Source of the DNA: Campanula takesimana
Lineage: Eukaryota > Streptophyta > Magnoliopsida > Asterales > Campanulaceae
DNA length: 64,000 bases
Reading direction: 5' to 3'
Assembly: GCA_026119855.1 (NCBI GenBank)
Contig: JAOWBW010001313.1
Location: forward strand, 286,651-350,650
Numbering within the stretch: position 1 is the stretch's first letter; each line of letters starts with the position of its first letter. This document shows positions 56,318 through 64,000 of this stretch, in pieces. Both the position numbers and the translations under genes were made by a program. Below the pieces are notes generated by a model that saw only the letters and a program-made list of their open reading frames with translations, was not told the origin of the DNA and did not search any database.

Positions 56318-58683
56318 GAAGGGACGTCATCCTCCTTCATTTTGATCTGATGGTACCCCGAGTACGCATCTATAAAGCTTAACACCCTATGCCCGGCTAT
56401 AGAGTCCACTAATTGGTCGATCCGGGGAAGAGGGTAACAATCCTTAGGGCAGGCCTTGTTCAAATCGGTGAAATCCACGCACATCCTCCACTTTCCATTT
56501 GCTTTGGTTACCATGACGACGTTGGCTAACCACTTCGGGTATTTGATCGGGCTTATGATTCCGGCTTTCAGCAGTTTATCTACCTCGATTCTGATCGCCG
56601 CTTTCTTCTCCGGTGAAAAGTATCTTTCTTTCTGGAGGACCCGGGTAAATGTGGGATCGACATTCAGCTCATGCTCGATGACCTCTCTACTTATCCCCTT
56701 CATGTCTTCGACGGTCCAGGCAAAGATATCCGTGCTTTTCCGCAGCAGCTCGATCAGAATCTTCCTTTCTTCTGCGGGAATTTCCAGCCCGACCTTGACC
56801 GTTTGCTCGGGGTAAGCAGGGTTTATGACTACATCCTCCAGAGCATCGTTGGGGCGGATGTCCCTTATTTCCCTGTCGTGCAGCGAATCAATCACGATGT
56901 CTATCTGCTCGGTTTTTGCGGCAATGCGACGGGCTCTCCTACTCCGCTTAAACTCTGCCCGTGTTGAGTGGAATGACAAAGTTCCAATCATGGCCGCATC
57001 CTCGGTCCTGTTGCTGTTGGTTTTGATCTTTTTTGCCTCCCTCGGGCTTACCACTCTTTTCCCCATCGCGCTCTCCCTTCTTTTCTTCTCTATTACTTTG
57101 AGAAAAAGCTCGGGCTTGTTCTCAATGCATGCTATCCCTGCGGGGGTGCTGAATTTGATCTTCTGGTGAGGGATTGACGCAACGATTCCTAGGGCAGCCT
57201 GAGCAGTCACTCCCAAGATTGCGTTGTACTGGGATTTCAGATCGATCACCATGAACGTGACGCGGGCTGTTTTCTCGAACGGCCTCTCCCCAATGGTCAC
57301 TTCGAAGTCAATGGTCCCTTTTGCGTAGACCGTATGATTCGTGAACCCTTCCAACAAGCCCGCATATGGTGTTAAGTGCGCCTCGGACATCCCCATTTCT
57401 TCTAGACAATGGAAGTAGAGTATGTCCCTCGAAGCCCCGGTATCAATGAGGACCCTCCCAATATCCGCTCTACCAATAGCCATCTTGATTGTCAATGGCT
57501 GTGTTGAATGGAAGAGGGTGGAGGCCAGCTCGCTCCTCCTGAACCCGATCATTTCCTCTTGCTCGGGTGGGTATGCAGGTATAAGGAACACCTTTTCCAA
57601 TTTCTTGATCTGAATAGAGAGCTGGGTGTTGCTCGGGGCTTCTTCCCCGATATACTGGATGTCGTAGCGTTTTTCCCCGTCGGCGTCGTTATCCCTAACA
57701 TTTTGGACATGTCCTCGTGGGGCTGCTCCTTTATTGCTGGGCCCCTCAATCCACTTTTTCAATTCTCCGGCCTCGACTTTCTGTTGTATTATCTTTTTCA
57801 TCTGAAAACACTCATCCGTGTTATGCCCGTGGCTTTCATGGTAGCCGCACCACTTCTTCTTGTTCGCCTCATAAGGCTTTCTTTCTAGGGGCGGGGGAGG
57901 AGGTAGGGCTTCTGCCCGCAGAATCTCAGTCCTTGGGGCTGTCAAAGGAGTGAAGGTGTTGTCGGCTCTTTTGAAATTGGTCGCGCCCCTCGGTCTTCCT
58001 CTATTTCGACCGCCACTGCCCCCCGAATAGCCTGCGTGGTACCTTGAGTCGTGAGCGGGCTCGAGCCTGTCCCTTATGCTCCTGCGGGCATCTTCCATGA
58101 ACGTGGGCTCAACTCCGGCCATGGCAATGGCTCGGTTGTACATTTCCTTCGTTCCCTCGGGCTTTCGGCAAGCGAACTCTTGCCTCAGGGTATAGGATGT
58201 CAATCCTCCCAAGAAGCACAGCTCGATATCATTTCTCGTTAGGTCCACGATTTGTTCGGTCATTTTTCGAAACCGTGTGATGTACGCTTTTGTACTTTCC
58301 CCGGGATATTGCTTCACCCCGCATAGGTCCGATTTCGGTCTTGCGACCTCCCCAGCGCCCGCGAACGAATTCAGGAACGACGTCCGCAATTGCTCGTAGC
58401 TGCAAATGGAGCGGGGTTTGTGGGCCAACAACCATCCCAACGCCTTCTCCTTGAAGGTGGAGGCTAGAGCCTTGCATTTTACGGCCTCATCCGTTGAAAA
58501 TAGAGCCATCTGCCCTTCGAACCGCCCAACATGGCTTTTGGAGTTAGACGAGCCGTCATAAGCGTCTAGCGTGGGGACCTTTCCCCGCTGGATTGGGGAA
58601 TCAGCTATCCAGGAGGCAAAAGCATCTATGGGTCCAATGCATTTTGCCACACTTTGCTTAGACTCCCATAGGTCCCTGATCAT
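56227..58683 (-). CDS. Gag-Pro-RT (N-terminal), frame broken inside RT
   Basis: The 818-codon frame contains a Retrotrans_gag region (about residues 40-190, VGRFEGQMALFSTDEAVKC), a zinc knuckle of Tat type with C-x-x-H and H-x4-C spacing (CGYHESHGHNTDEC, about 279-292), and an aspartic protease with DTGAS at about 414-418. The N-terminal fingers/palm of RT follow (VDKLLKAGIISPIKYP, MVTKANGKWRMCVDF, LSFIDAYSGYHQI), including the first catalytic Asp. Near 56310-56330 the RT frame shifts by one base into the frame of 53576-56317. Ordinary elements have one continuous Pol here, so this is a disabling mutation, a sequence error, or less likely a programmed shift. Confidence 0.9.
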   Translation of the reverse strand: MIRDLWESKQSVAKCIGPIDAFASWIADSPIQRGKVPTLDAYDGSSNSKSHVGRFEGQMALFSTDEAVKCKALASTFKEKALGWLLAHKPRSICSYEQLRTSFLNSFAGAGEVARPKSDLCGVKQYPGESTKAYITRFRKMTEQIVDLTRNDIELCFLGGLTSYTLRQEFACRKPEGTKEMYNRAIAMAGVEPTFMEDARRSIRDRLEPAHDSRYHAGYSGGSGGRNRGRPRGATNFKRADNTFTPLTAPRTEILRAEALPPPPPLERKPYEANKKKWCGYHESHGHNTDECFQMKKIIQQKVEAGELKKWIEGPSNKGAAPRGHVQNVRDNDADGEKRYDIQYIGEEAPSNTQLSIQIKKLEKVFLIPAYPPEQEEMIGFRRSELASTLFHSTQPLTIKMAIGRADIGRVLIDTGASRDILYFHCLEEMGMSEAHLTPYAGLLEGFTNHTVYAKGTIDFEVTIGERPFEKTARVTFMVIDLKSQYNAILGVTAQAALGIVASIPHQKIKFSTPAGIACIENKPELFLKVIEKKRRESAMGKRVVSPREAKKIKTNSNRTEDAAMIGTLSFHSTRAEFKRSRRARRIAAKTEQIDIVIDSLHDREIRDIRPNDALEDVVINPAYPEQTVKVGLEIPAEERKILIELLRKSTDIFAWTVEDMKGISREVIEHELNVDPTFTRVLQKERYFSPEKKAAIRIEVDKLLKAGIISPIKYPKWLANVVMVTKANGKWRMCVDFTDLNKACPKDCYPLPRIDQLVDSIAGHRVLSFIDAYSGYHQIKMKEDDVPSCAFYARAKLTHLTTCHLGSRTRAVRIKGW

Positions 58684-59264
58684 CCCCGGACCTTGTAATC
58701 AATCTCTTCCCCGGTTTTCACCCTTTTTGCTGTCCCCGCAAGTTGCTCTCCGGTTCTAACAGTTGCTTTCCCCTTGAAGTGGCCTTTGGACCTTCGAGGT
58801 TGAGACTCTCCTTCTTCACTCTTTCTTCCTTCCTCTCCTTCTTCGTCGTCGTCCTCCACAACGATCGTTCTTTTCTTCTTTCCCTCCACCCTGCTGGCTA
58901 TGCTTTTAGAACCATGAGTTTTTGATCTTTCAAGAGGGATTCCCGTGTCAGCCTCGGCATTAAATAGCTCTTCCAGGGCCAGGTTTAACTGAAGCCCTTC
59001 CGCTACTAGATCCTGCCTGTCTTTCAGGAGCTGGATTTTCTTTTGAATCTGCTCAGGGGTGAGGGGAGTGACGGGGATTTTCGGTGCCTTGCGTGCTTTT
59101 GATGTTTCGATACGATCTCTCAGATCCGCCTCTCTTCTTGCTTTCTGAGAGGGAGTGCCCGAGCAGCCACTAGGCGCCTTGTCTCCCAATCTGGCAAAGA
59201 TAGATCCTTGAGGCGCTTGTTTCGAAGGGCTAGCATTTGGGTTCAAGATTTCTTTCCCAGTCAT
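58680..59264 (-). CDS. Gag N-terminal region (separate frame)
   Basis: A 194-codon frame starts 149 bases inside the 5' LTR: MTGKEILNPNASPSKQAPQG. It is hydrophilic, with a helical segment (TPEQIQKKIQLLKDRQDLV), an acidic patch (VVEDDDEEGEEG) and basic C-terminal residues. Its TGA overlaps the next frame's ATG as ATGA at 58680-58683, in another frame. It is probably the variable N-terminus of Gag separated by a frameshift. The tight stop-start overlap could also permit re-initiation. Confidence 0.7.
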   Translation of the reverse strand: MTGKEILNPNASPSKQAPQGSIFARLGDKAPSGCSGTPSQKARREADLRDRIETSKARKAPKIPVTPLTPEQIQKKIQLLKDRQDLVAEGLQLNLALEELFNAEADTGIPLERSKTHGSKSIASRVEGKKKRTIVVEDDDEEGEEGRKSEEGESQPRRSKGHFKGKATVRTGEQLAGTAKRVKTGEEIDYKVRG

Positions 59265-59395
59265 TGTAAATATTCGGAATGTCGAGTGTATTTTTAGAAC
59301 CGTAGAAATAAAAGAATGGCTTCGAACGGTGTTGAGTCAGACTAGACTGGGAGTTCGGAAGAACTCAGGAGATTGCACTAGGAAGATTTTCGTTT

Positions 59396-59411
59396 CCCGG
59401 CAATGGAACCA
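59396..59411 (-). promoter_or_regulatory. Primer binding site of the Tat element
   Basis: On the minus strand, one base after the 5' LTR end (..CGTCATCA), the sequence TGGTTCCATTGCCGGG begins. It starts with TGG, the complement of a tRNA CCA end, as a primer site should. The cognate tRNA cannot be assigned without a tRNA set. Confidence 0.75.
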
Positions 59412-59412
59412 C

Positions 59413-60057
59413 TGATGACGCCCTGAATTTCTGGGGTCACGGAGATAGAGCTCCAACTTTGCTGTCTCTTGATCCTGATCACAACACAAACAAGAACACC
59501 GTTAAGACCAAGGCCGGGTTGGAATCCGGCTTAGGCCCTCGGGTGTGAGAGTAAGATCTCTGAGGAAGACCTAAGTAGAAAGCTTGTGAAAGCCTTGTGT
59601 GTGTGAATAGGATAGAGCACGTACCTGGCCCTTTGGGGCGGATAGGAGTATTTATATGAGTAGAAGGAGGAGGTAGGTTTAAGGTACTAACCGCCCTTGT
59701 ACCGGATGGACACGCGGCAGGTCCTCATTGGTTCGGCCAGGGGAGTGGCTGGGAACGTGGCGTGTTGTTAGGGAAACCTGGTTCCACTACCAACCGTTAT
59801 GGTGTGTCAGGTACGAACAGGTAACGTCTGTTGTACGTTTGTGACAGCTGGCTGCTGCGGGCTCCGGGCATGTGGTTGAGCGATCAACACGGGACGCTAA
59901 GAATAGCGGGAGGCAGAGCTACCTCGGTTATGAGTATCAGTAAGCCCGGATCTCTCGGGCTTACTAGCTTGCGGCCTTATCCGGTTTGATGTGGTCGAGC
60001 TCGCTTGTACTGGCTTTTAACCGGGTCCGGTCCGGTCCGTGATGCTCGGTCTTATCA
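59413..60057 (-). repeat. 5' LTR of the Tat element
   Basis: 645 bp with intact TG..CA ends on the minus strand (TGATAAGACC to ..TCATCA). TATAAATA on the minus strand at 59649-59656 is the likely promoter, about 400 bases into the LTR, which would leave an R-U5 of roughly 215 bases. Confidence 0.95.
59649..59656 (-). promoter_or_regulatory. LTR TATA box
   Basis: Minus-strand TATAAATA within CATATAAATACTCC. An identical copy is present in the other LTR at about 48197-48204. It would drive the genomic RNA of the Tat element. Confidence 0.6.
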
Positions 60058-60230
60058 GGTCCAAAGTGTAGAGTGGGTGAGCGAATCGAGGTCTGATATT
60101 CCAAATTTATCAATTCGAAGTTTAAATTTACCAACTTAAGACAGTTATGATATTTTTTATTTTTTTTTACAAAATTGCTAACAAAACACAGTTGAACTAC
60201 ACTTTCCTTTCATTTGTCATCAATAATTTT

Positions 60231-60265
<35 letters not shown>

Positions 60266-60391
60266 TGTATGTCAAAATAGAGAAAAAAAACAAAGACTTA
60301 TAGTTGGGGTGTGTTCATTCAATATGCGAAAATCATTTCATTATAACATAAGTATCGCGTGATTTACAGAAGTCTTAAACTTATTCGTGAT

Positions 60392-60849
60392 CAGTGTTCT
60401 AAAAATCGTTAGGCGGCGGACTCGGGCCTAGCGCCTAGACCGCCTAGGCGGGACCGAGAAATTATACAAATATAAAATAAAATACTATTTTTTATCCTGT
60501 TCAACAAAACCTGGATAATTTAAGAGTAACAGTTGACACAAAATATTACTCCCTCCGTCTCAAAATAAATTTCCAAAAACTTTTCAAATTTATTCTTAAT
60601 TTGAAAACTTTTTGGATCATTTGTAATGTACTAAGAACCACAAAATGACAGCTTTACGGGAATTAGAGCAGAACTGACTAACTAAGCTATCTCTCACACG
60701 TTCATCAATCAATTAAAAAAAAGATGCAAGCCGCTTAGTCTGCGCCCTATCCGTCAAGACCGCCTAGCTCCGCCTAGCGCCTTATTTGGCTGATTTGACG
60801 AAAGTCGCGGCGGAACACCCCTGACTAGCGCCCGTCTTTTAGAACACTG
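60392..60849. mobile_element. Non-autonomous hAT element
   Basis: Ends CAGTGTTCTAAAA and TTTTAGAACACTG are perfect inverted repeats. The flanks TTCGTGAT and TTCCTGAT (60384-60391 and 60850-60857) match at 7 of 8. Subterminal regions carry GGCGGACTCGGGCC and CCGCCTAG words. A one-ended Stowaway start (CTCCCTCCGTCTCAAAATAA) at 60549 lies inside. It ends 143 bases before the F-box start codon. Confidence 0.87.
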
Positions 60850-60992
60850 TTCCTGATAGGCTTGAACATGAATCATAAGGCTATAATGGACATTTAGATA
60901 ACCAATTTCTTTAACCTAACTCATAAAGGGCGTGTAGGCGGCCCTCAGTACTAACGAAGAAGAAGAAGAAGAGCAAACAGAAACAGAAAACA

Positions 60993-62250
60993 ATGGCGAT
61001 GAAGAAGACGAAGAGCAGAGAGATCGATAAATCCGTACAAACGGTGGTTAAGAAGGTGGACGGAGAGTCCGTACAAGAAACCGTGAAGGTAAATCTGGCC
61101 GGTAATATTATCGAATCGAACATACTGACTCGGCTACCAGTTCATACCCTAATCAGATTCAGATCCGTCTGCAAATCATGGTACTCCCTCTTCTCCGATC
61201 CTTATTTCATTGATTTGCATACCCAGATTCAGAAATATAAAACTAGTAATCTCCTTCTCATAGACTACCCCTTGTAAAAAATGGCAAAGACATCGTGGTT
61301 AAAGGTCACTATTCGAGGAAACAATCGAAATTGTGGTCCTTCAACCACACTATTGATTTCCCCTACAAGTGGTCGAAAGTGGTTGGTTGTTGTGATGGCA
61401 TAGTTTGTGTTTCCGGCTTCTCTGTCAACAAGGCTGGTTTAATCTGTGAACTTCATATTAGTTTATGGAGTCCCGCCTTGAGAATTAACAAGATGATTGC
61501 CAGTTACCACCGTCCGCACCTGTCTGAGGTATGTGTTGGATTTGGTTATGACAACCAAACTAATGACTACAATGTTATTAGGTTTTCCAAAGATTTAGCT
61601 AAACTAGATCATGTCGAGATTTACTCGTTGAATTCAGATTCATGGAGGAAGATTGAAATAGATAGTAATCAGCTTCTTGTCAACAACTACATTGTTAGGC
61701 AGTTTGGAGTCTCTGTTAATCGTTGCTCCGGGGGAGCTTATTGTTGGCTTGCTAGTAAGCGGGATTATGAGGGAAATTTTCGCGAATATAGTATAATTTC
61801 ATTCCATATGGAAGATGAAGAATTCAAGGAGATGATGATTCCTTATCATACTACTACAGATCATCGTGGCAAAAGCACCCTTTTTATATATAAGAACTTG
61901 TTAGCCTTGTTACATACTTATGATTCAGATGCTTCTAATCCACTTTGTTCTAAGATGTGTGCCATTTGGGTGATGAAGGAATACGACGACCCCAAATCTT
62001 GGACTAAGCTATGTGAATTTGATTCCCAATTTTTTTATGTATCGTTTGTGGGAGTTATAGAAATGATCTCATTCTGCTGCTATGTGGGAATCGTTGTGAT
62101 TTAAGTAACCCTATTAATAAGGAAGTGTATGCGGTCGACGTTGATAAATCACAAATGAATCGAACAAGATACACCAAGGATATCACAAAGGCAAGGTGGG
62201 TGGGTTCTTTCACGGAGAGCTTAGCCTTACTAAAGGGACTCCATCCATAA
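60993..62250 (+). pseudogene. F-box protein gene, broken by two frameshifts
   Basis: The intronless sequence would encode about 418 residues. The N-terminal frame 60993-61277 contains an F-box (NIIESNILTRLPVHTLIRFRSVCKSWYSLFSDPYFIDLH), the Skp1-binding module of SCF ubiquitin ligases. The frame then shifts by one base at about 61262-61276. The second frame (to about 62050) carries an F-box-associated domain with VVGCCDGIVCV, SPALRINKMIAS, GFGYDNQTNDYNVIRF and VEIYSLNSDSWRKIE. A second shift near 62050-62065 leads to the final segment, ending KARWVGSFTESLALLKGLHP and TAA at 62250. Similarity is continuous across both breaks, so they are single small indels: either a young pseudogene or sequencing errors. 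Confidence 0.82.
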
Positions 62251-62347
62251 AAATGTCGTAGCAATTGACTATACCATATTTTTATGAAGCTTTCTATTTC
62301 AAGATTTGATATTTAGTCTATACTTTAAATTTCTATGATAATATATA

Positions 62348-62621
62348 CTCCCTCCGTCCCGGAGTAAGAGTCCCACCCCTCATTTGCACGCTTATTAATA
62401 AATATTGGATGTGATGTAAATGTTGTGAGTGTAAAAGTAAAGTATGAGAGAGAATGAGTGGGAGAGAATAGTGAATTGATTGGTGTTGTGAGTATAAAAG
62501 TAAAATAGGAGAGAGAATGAGTGGGGTGAATAGTAAAGATTTTTTGCCATTTTAAGAATTAAACTCTTACTCTGGGACGGACCAAAAGGAAAATTGGACT
62601 CTTACTCTGGGACGGAGGGAG
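62348..62621. mobile_element. Stowaway MITE downstream of F-box gene
   Basis: Ends CTCCCTCCGTCCCGGAGTAA and CTTACTCTGGGACGGAGGGAG are inverted with TA flanks. The interior has an imperfect duplication of the GAGAGAATGAGTGGG block and, near the right end, a repeated CTTACTCTGGGACGGA. Confidence 0.92.
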
Positions 62622-62644
62622 TAGTTTATTTTCTCAATTAGGTA

Positions 62645-62724
62645 CTCACTCCATCCCAAAAAGAATATCCAAATTTACTCTTGATTATGAGCATGTTGGA
62701 GCATTGATTTCGGAACGGAGTGAG
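62645..62724. mobile_element. 80-bp internally deleted Stowaway
   Basis: CTCACTCCATCCCAAAAAGA on the left and GATTTCGGAACGGAGTGAG on the right, both flanked by TA, with only about 40 bases between. It is a minimal deletion derivative 21 bases after the preceding MITE. Confidence 0.75.
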
Positions 62725-62726
62725 TA

Positions 62727-63904
62727 TACGTACCAAGAGTTATCGAGAAGTATTTGATTAATTTTGATTATGCAATTAGAGTGCTCAGTGACTGCTTAAA
62801 TGTTCTATAATTGCATTAATAAGCAGTTATCAATTATTTCCATGTGAAAAAGGTACTACCAAGAACGGATTACTTTTGGCAAATGAAGAAATCATAAAAA
62901 GAATGGTTAATGACAATTTAGACCCTAAAGTGATATACCACCCTTCCAAACGAACCCCGATATTTTTTTTCCGCCAGATTAGACCTTGATGTGAAAAATA
63001 CTCGCCAGATAGGCCTTTTTGACTGAATTCGTTAAAAACTCAGTTAAAAAGTATGTGCTATGCACATGACTAACAGAATTAGTTAGTTTGAAGTTGAAAT
63101 TTCTTTCAAGGGGTTTAATGAAAATTCCAAATTTAGTAGGCTGAAAATCAAAACAATTATAATTTCAAAAAAAAAAAAAAAAAATCATCTTCTCCCTAAA
63201 ACCCCATCCACATCTCCAACCTCCATAGCTACTAGCTGCCACCATAGACCTCCATTGCCATCCATCGCCCTCCACTTACACCCCTTTACCAACACCATCA
63301 CCTTCACAACCCCACCATAAACATTCAAACAACATCAAATCACTTAATCACCCATACCCAAATAGAATTCATATTAAAATTTTAATATCCCACAGGGAGT
63401 ACTAAGATTAGTACTGTCCAGCAACTCAAGTACAATCCAGTGGTACCAGATCTCGACCGAAATCAAAGAAAGCGTCAAGTAGAGAGAGAAAAATGAGTGG
63501 GAGAATCTCAACATCTTCCCTACCACCCCATCTCGAATTATTCCGTCCAATTCCCGAACTCCGACCCCCTTCTTCGGCAATCCAGCATCACGACCCTCGC
63601 GTCGTCCTCTCCGCTCCAGTTCAACTACTCGTAGTACAAGTTACGGTGCAGTTGCTGTTAAATTGAATTCAAGACCCAGTTTCATTTGCAAAAGTAGAAG
63701 CTCTCCCGGTTCTCCTCCTCCCCCGGCACACCAGTTCACTCTTCTCTCTAGCTCCCGAAATGTCTATTTAATTTGCAGATATTTTTGTTCCTTAAACGAC
63801 TATCCAATTTTACAAGAATATGCCAATGCCCTAATCGCTCATTCAAATTATTTGACGAGAATATGCTTGTCTGTTTATTGAATTCAAGACCCAGTTATTT
63901 GGTA
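62727..63904. other. Intergenic, no gene recognised
   Basis: A phrase around 62910-63060 (GACAATTTAGACCCTAAAGTG, then CGCCAGATAGGCC and GTTAAAAACTCAGTTAAAA) looks like one arm of a long-TIR transposon whose partner would lie beyond the window. A pyrimidine-rich stretch at 63180-63340 and short open frames at 63660-63970 give no recognisable protein. Confidence 0.4.
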
Positions 63905-64000
63905 CTCTCTCGGTCCCTAAATAAGTGTGCGTCCATTTTCAAAAAAATCTTGAGCTTTGGACTCTAGGTCCAGTCACTACAACTTATATTCTAAATAAGG
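63905..64000. mobile_element. Left part of a Stowaway-like MITE at the window edge
   Basis: CTCTCTCGGTCCCTAAATAA after TA matches the family end. The other end lies outside the window. Confidence 0.6.

Larger units (their letters stand above)
47961..60057 (-). mobile_element. Ty3/gypsy Tat-clade (Retand-like) LTR retrotransposon, 12.1 kb
   Basis: Bounded by 645-bp LTRs (47961-48605 and 59413-60057) and a 5-bp target duplication GGTCC (47956-47960 and 60058-60062). It is transcribed on the minus strand: 5' LTR at 59413-60057, primer site, gag (about 59264-57600), protease, RT, RNase H, a second archaeal-type RNase H, integrase (end 53576), then a 5-kb region and the 3' LTR. The second RNase H and long 3' region define the Tat clade. 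The tandem array plus antisense gene in that region resemble Retand/Grande-type elements as I know them. LTR differences are at 48060/59512, 48317/59769 and 48604/60056 only, so insertion is recent. GC content and codon use differ clearly from the AT-rich surroundings. Confidence 0.95.

Noticed and set aside
1..64000. tRNA, rRNA or snoRNA genes
   Set aside because: I looked for tRNA-like T-arm motifs and snoRNA C/D boxes, including in the RPL14 introns, and saw none I could support. A covariance-model scan would decide.

Overview
The window is nuclear DNA from a flowering plant, most likely a core eudicot. The genes are intron-rich with GT-AG splice sites and belong to plant families: RPL14, GLTP1, a TBC-type Rab-GAP, a ROP-interactive CRIB protein, an EAR-motif zinc finger and an F-box protein. 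The intergenic and intronic DNA is packed with plant transposons. Many Stowaway-like MITEs carry a CTCCCTCCGTCCC-type end, and MULE, hAT, Tourist, Helitron, RTE, copia and Ty3/gypsy Tat-clade elements are also present. The species cannot be named from the sequence. All gene structures were read by eye from splice sites and reading frames and are predictions.

Layout. 1-7.5 kb: a small zinc-finger repressor-like gene (1520-1885, +) among MITEs and hAT/Tourist elements. 7.6-9.9 kb: RPL14 on the minus strand, five exons, with telo-box motifs at its 5' end. 10-15.9 kb: no gene; a degenerate minisatellite, a four-deep transposon nest (hAT > Stowaway > Helitron > Stowaway) and MULE-type MITEs. 16.7-32 kb: a TBC-domain Rab-GAP gene, eleven coding exons, 442 residues. 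Its exon 4 carries a perfect in-frame 57-bp tandem duplication, and its 6.4-kb intron 8 is almost entirely a nested transposon complex (MULE > hAT > RTE LINE and a second MULE). 34.0-39.6 kb: glycolipid transfer protein gene, six coding exons. 39.9-45.2 kb: a truncated Harbinger transposase and a decayed Ty1/copia element with its 3' LTR. 46.4-47.5 kb: RIC-type CRIB gene, four exons.

47.96-60.06 kb: a young 12.1-kb Ty3/gypsy Tat-clade (Retand-like) retrotransposon on the minus strand. Its 645-bp LTRs differ at 3 positions and it is flanked by GGTCC target duplications. It holds gag-pro-RT-RH-aRH-INT, with a frame break inside RT. Between pol and its 3' LTR lies an array of 75-bp tandem repeats and an antisense gene on the plus strand. 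That gene has its own TATA box and two predicted in-frame introns. 60.4-62.3 kb: an hAT element and an F-box gene broken by two frameshifts. The last 1.7 kb holds MITEs and no recognisable gene.

The host genes are unrelated single genes (translation, vesicle traffic, lipid transfer, ROP signalling) and show no cluster logic. The strongest biological signals are the antisense gene in the Tat element, the exon duplication in the Rab-GAP, and the nested insertions, whose order can be reconstructed from target-site duplications.
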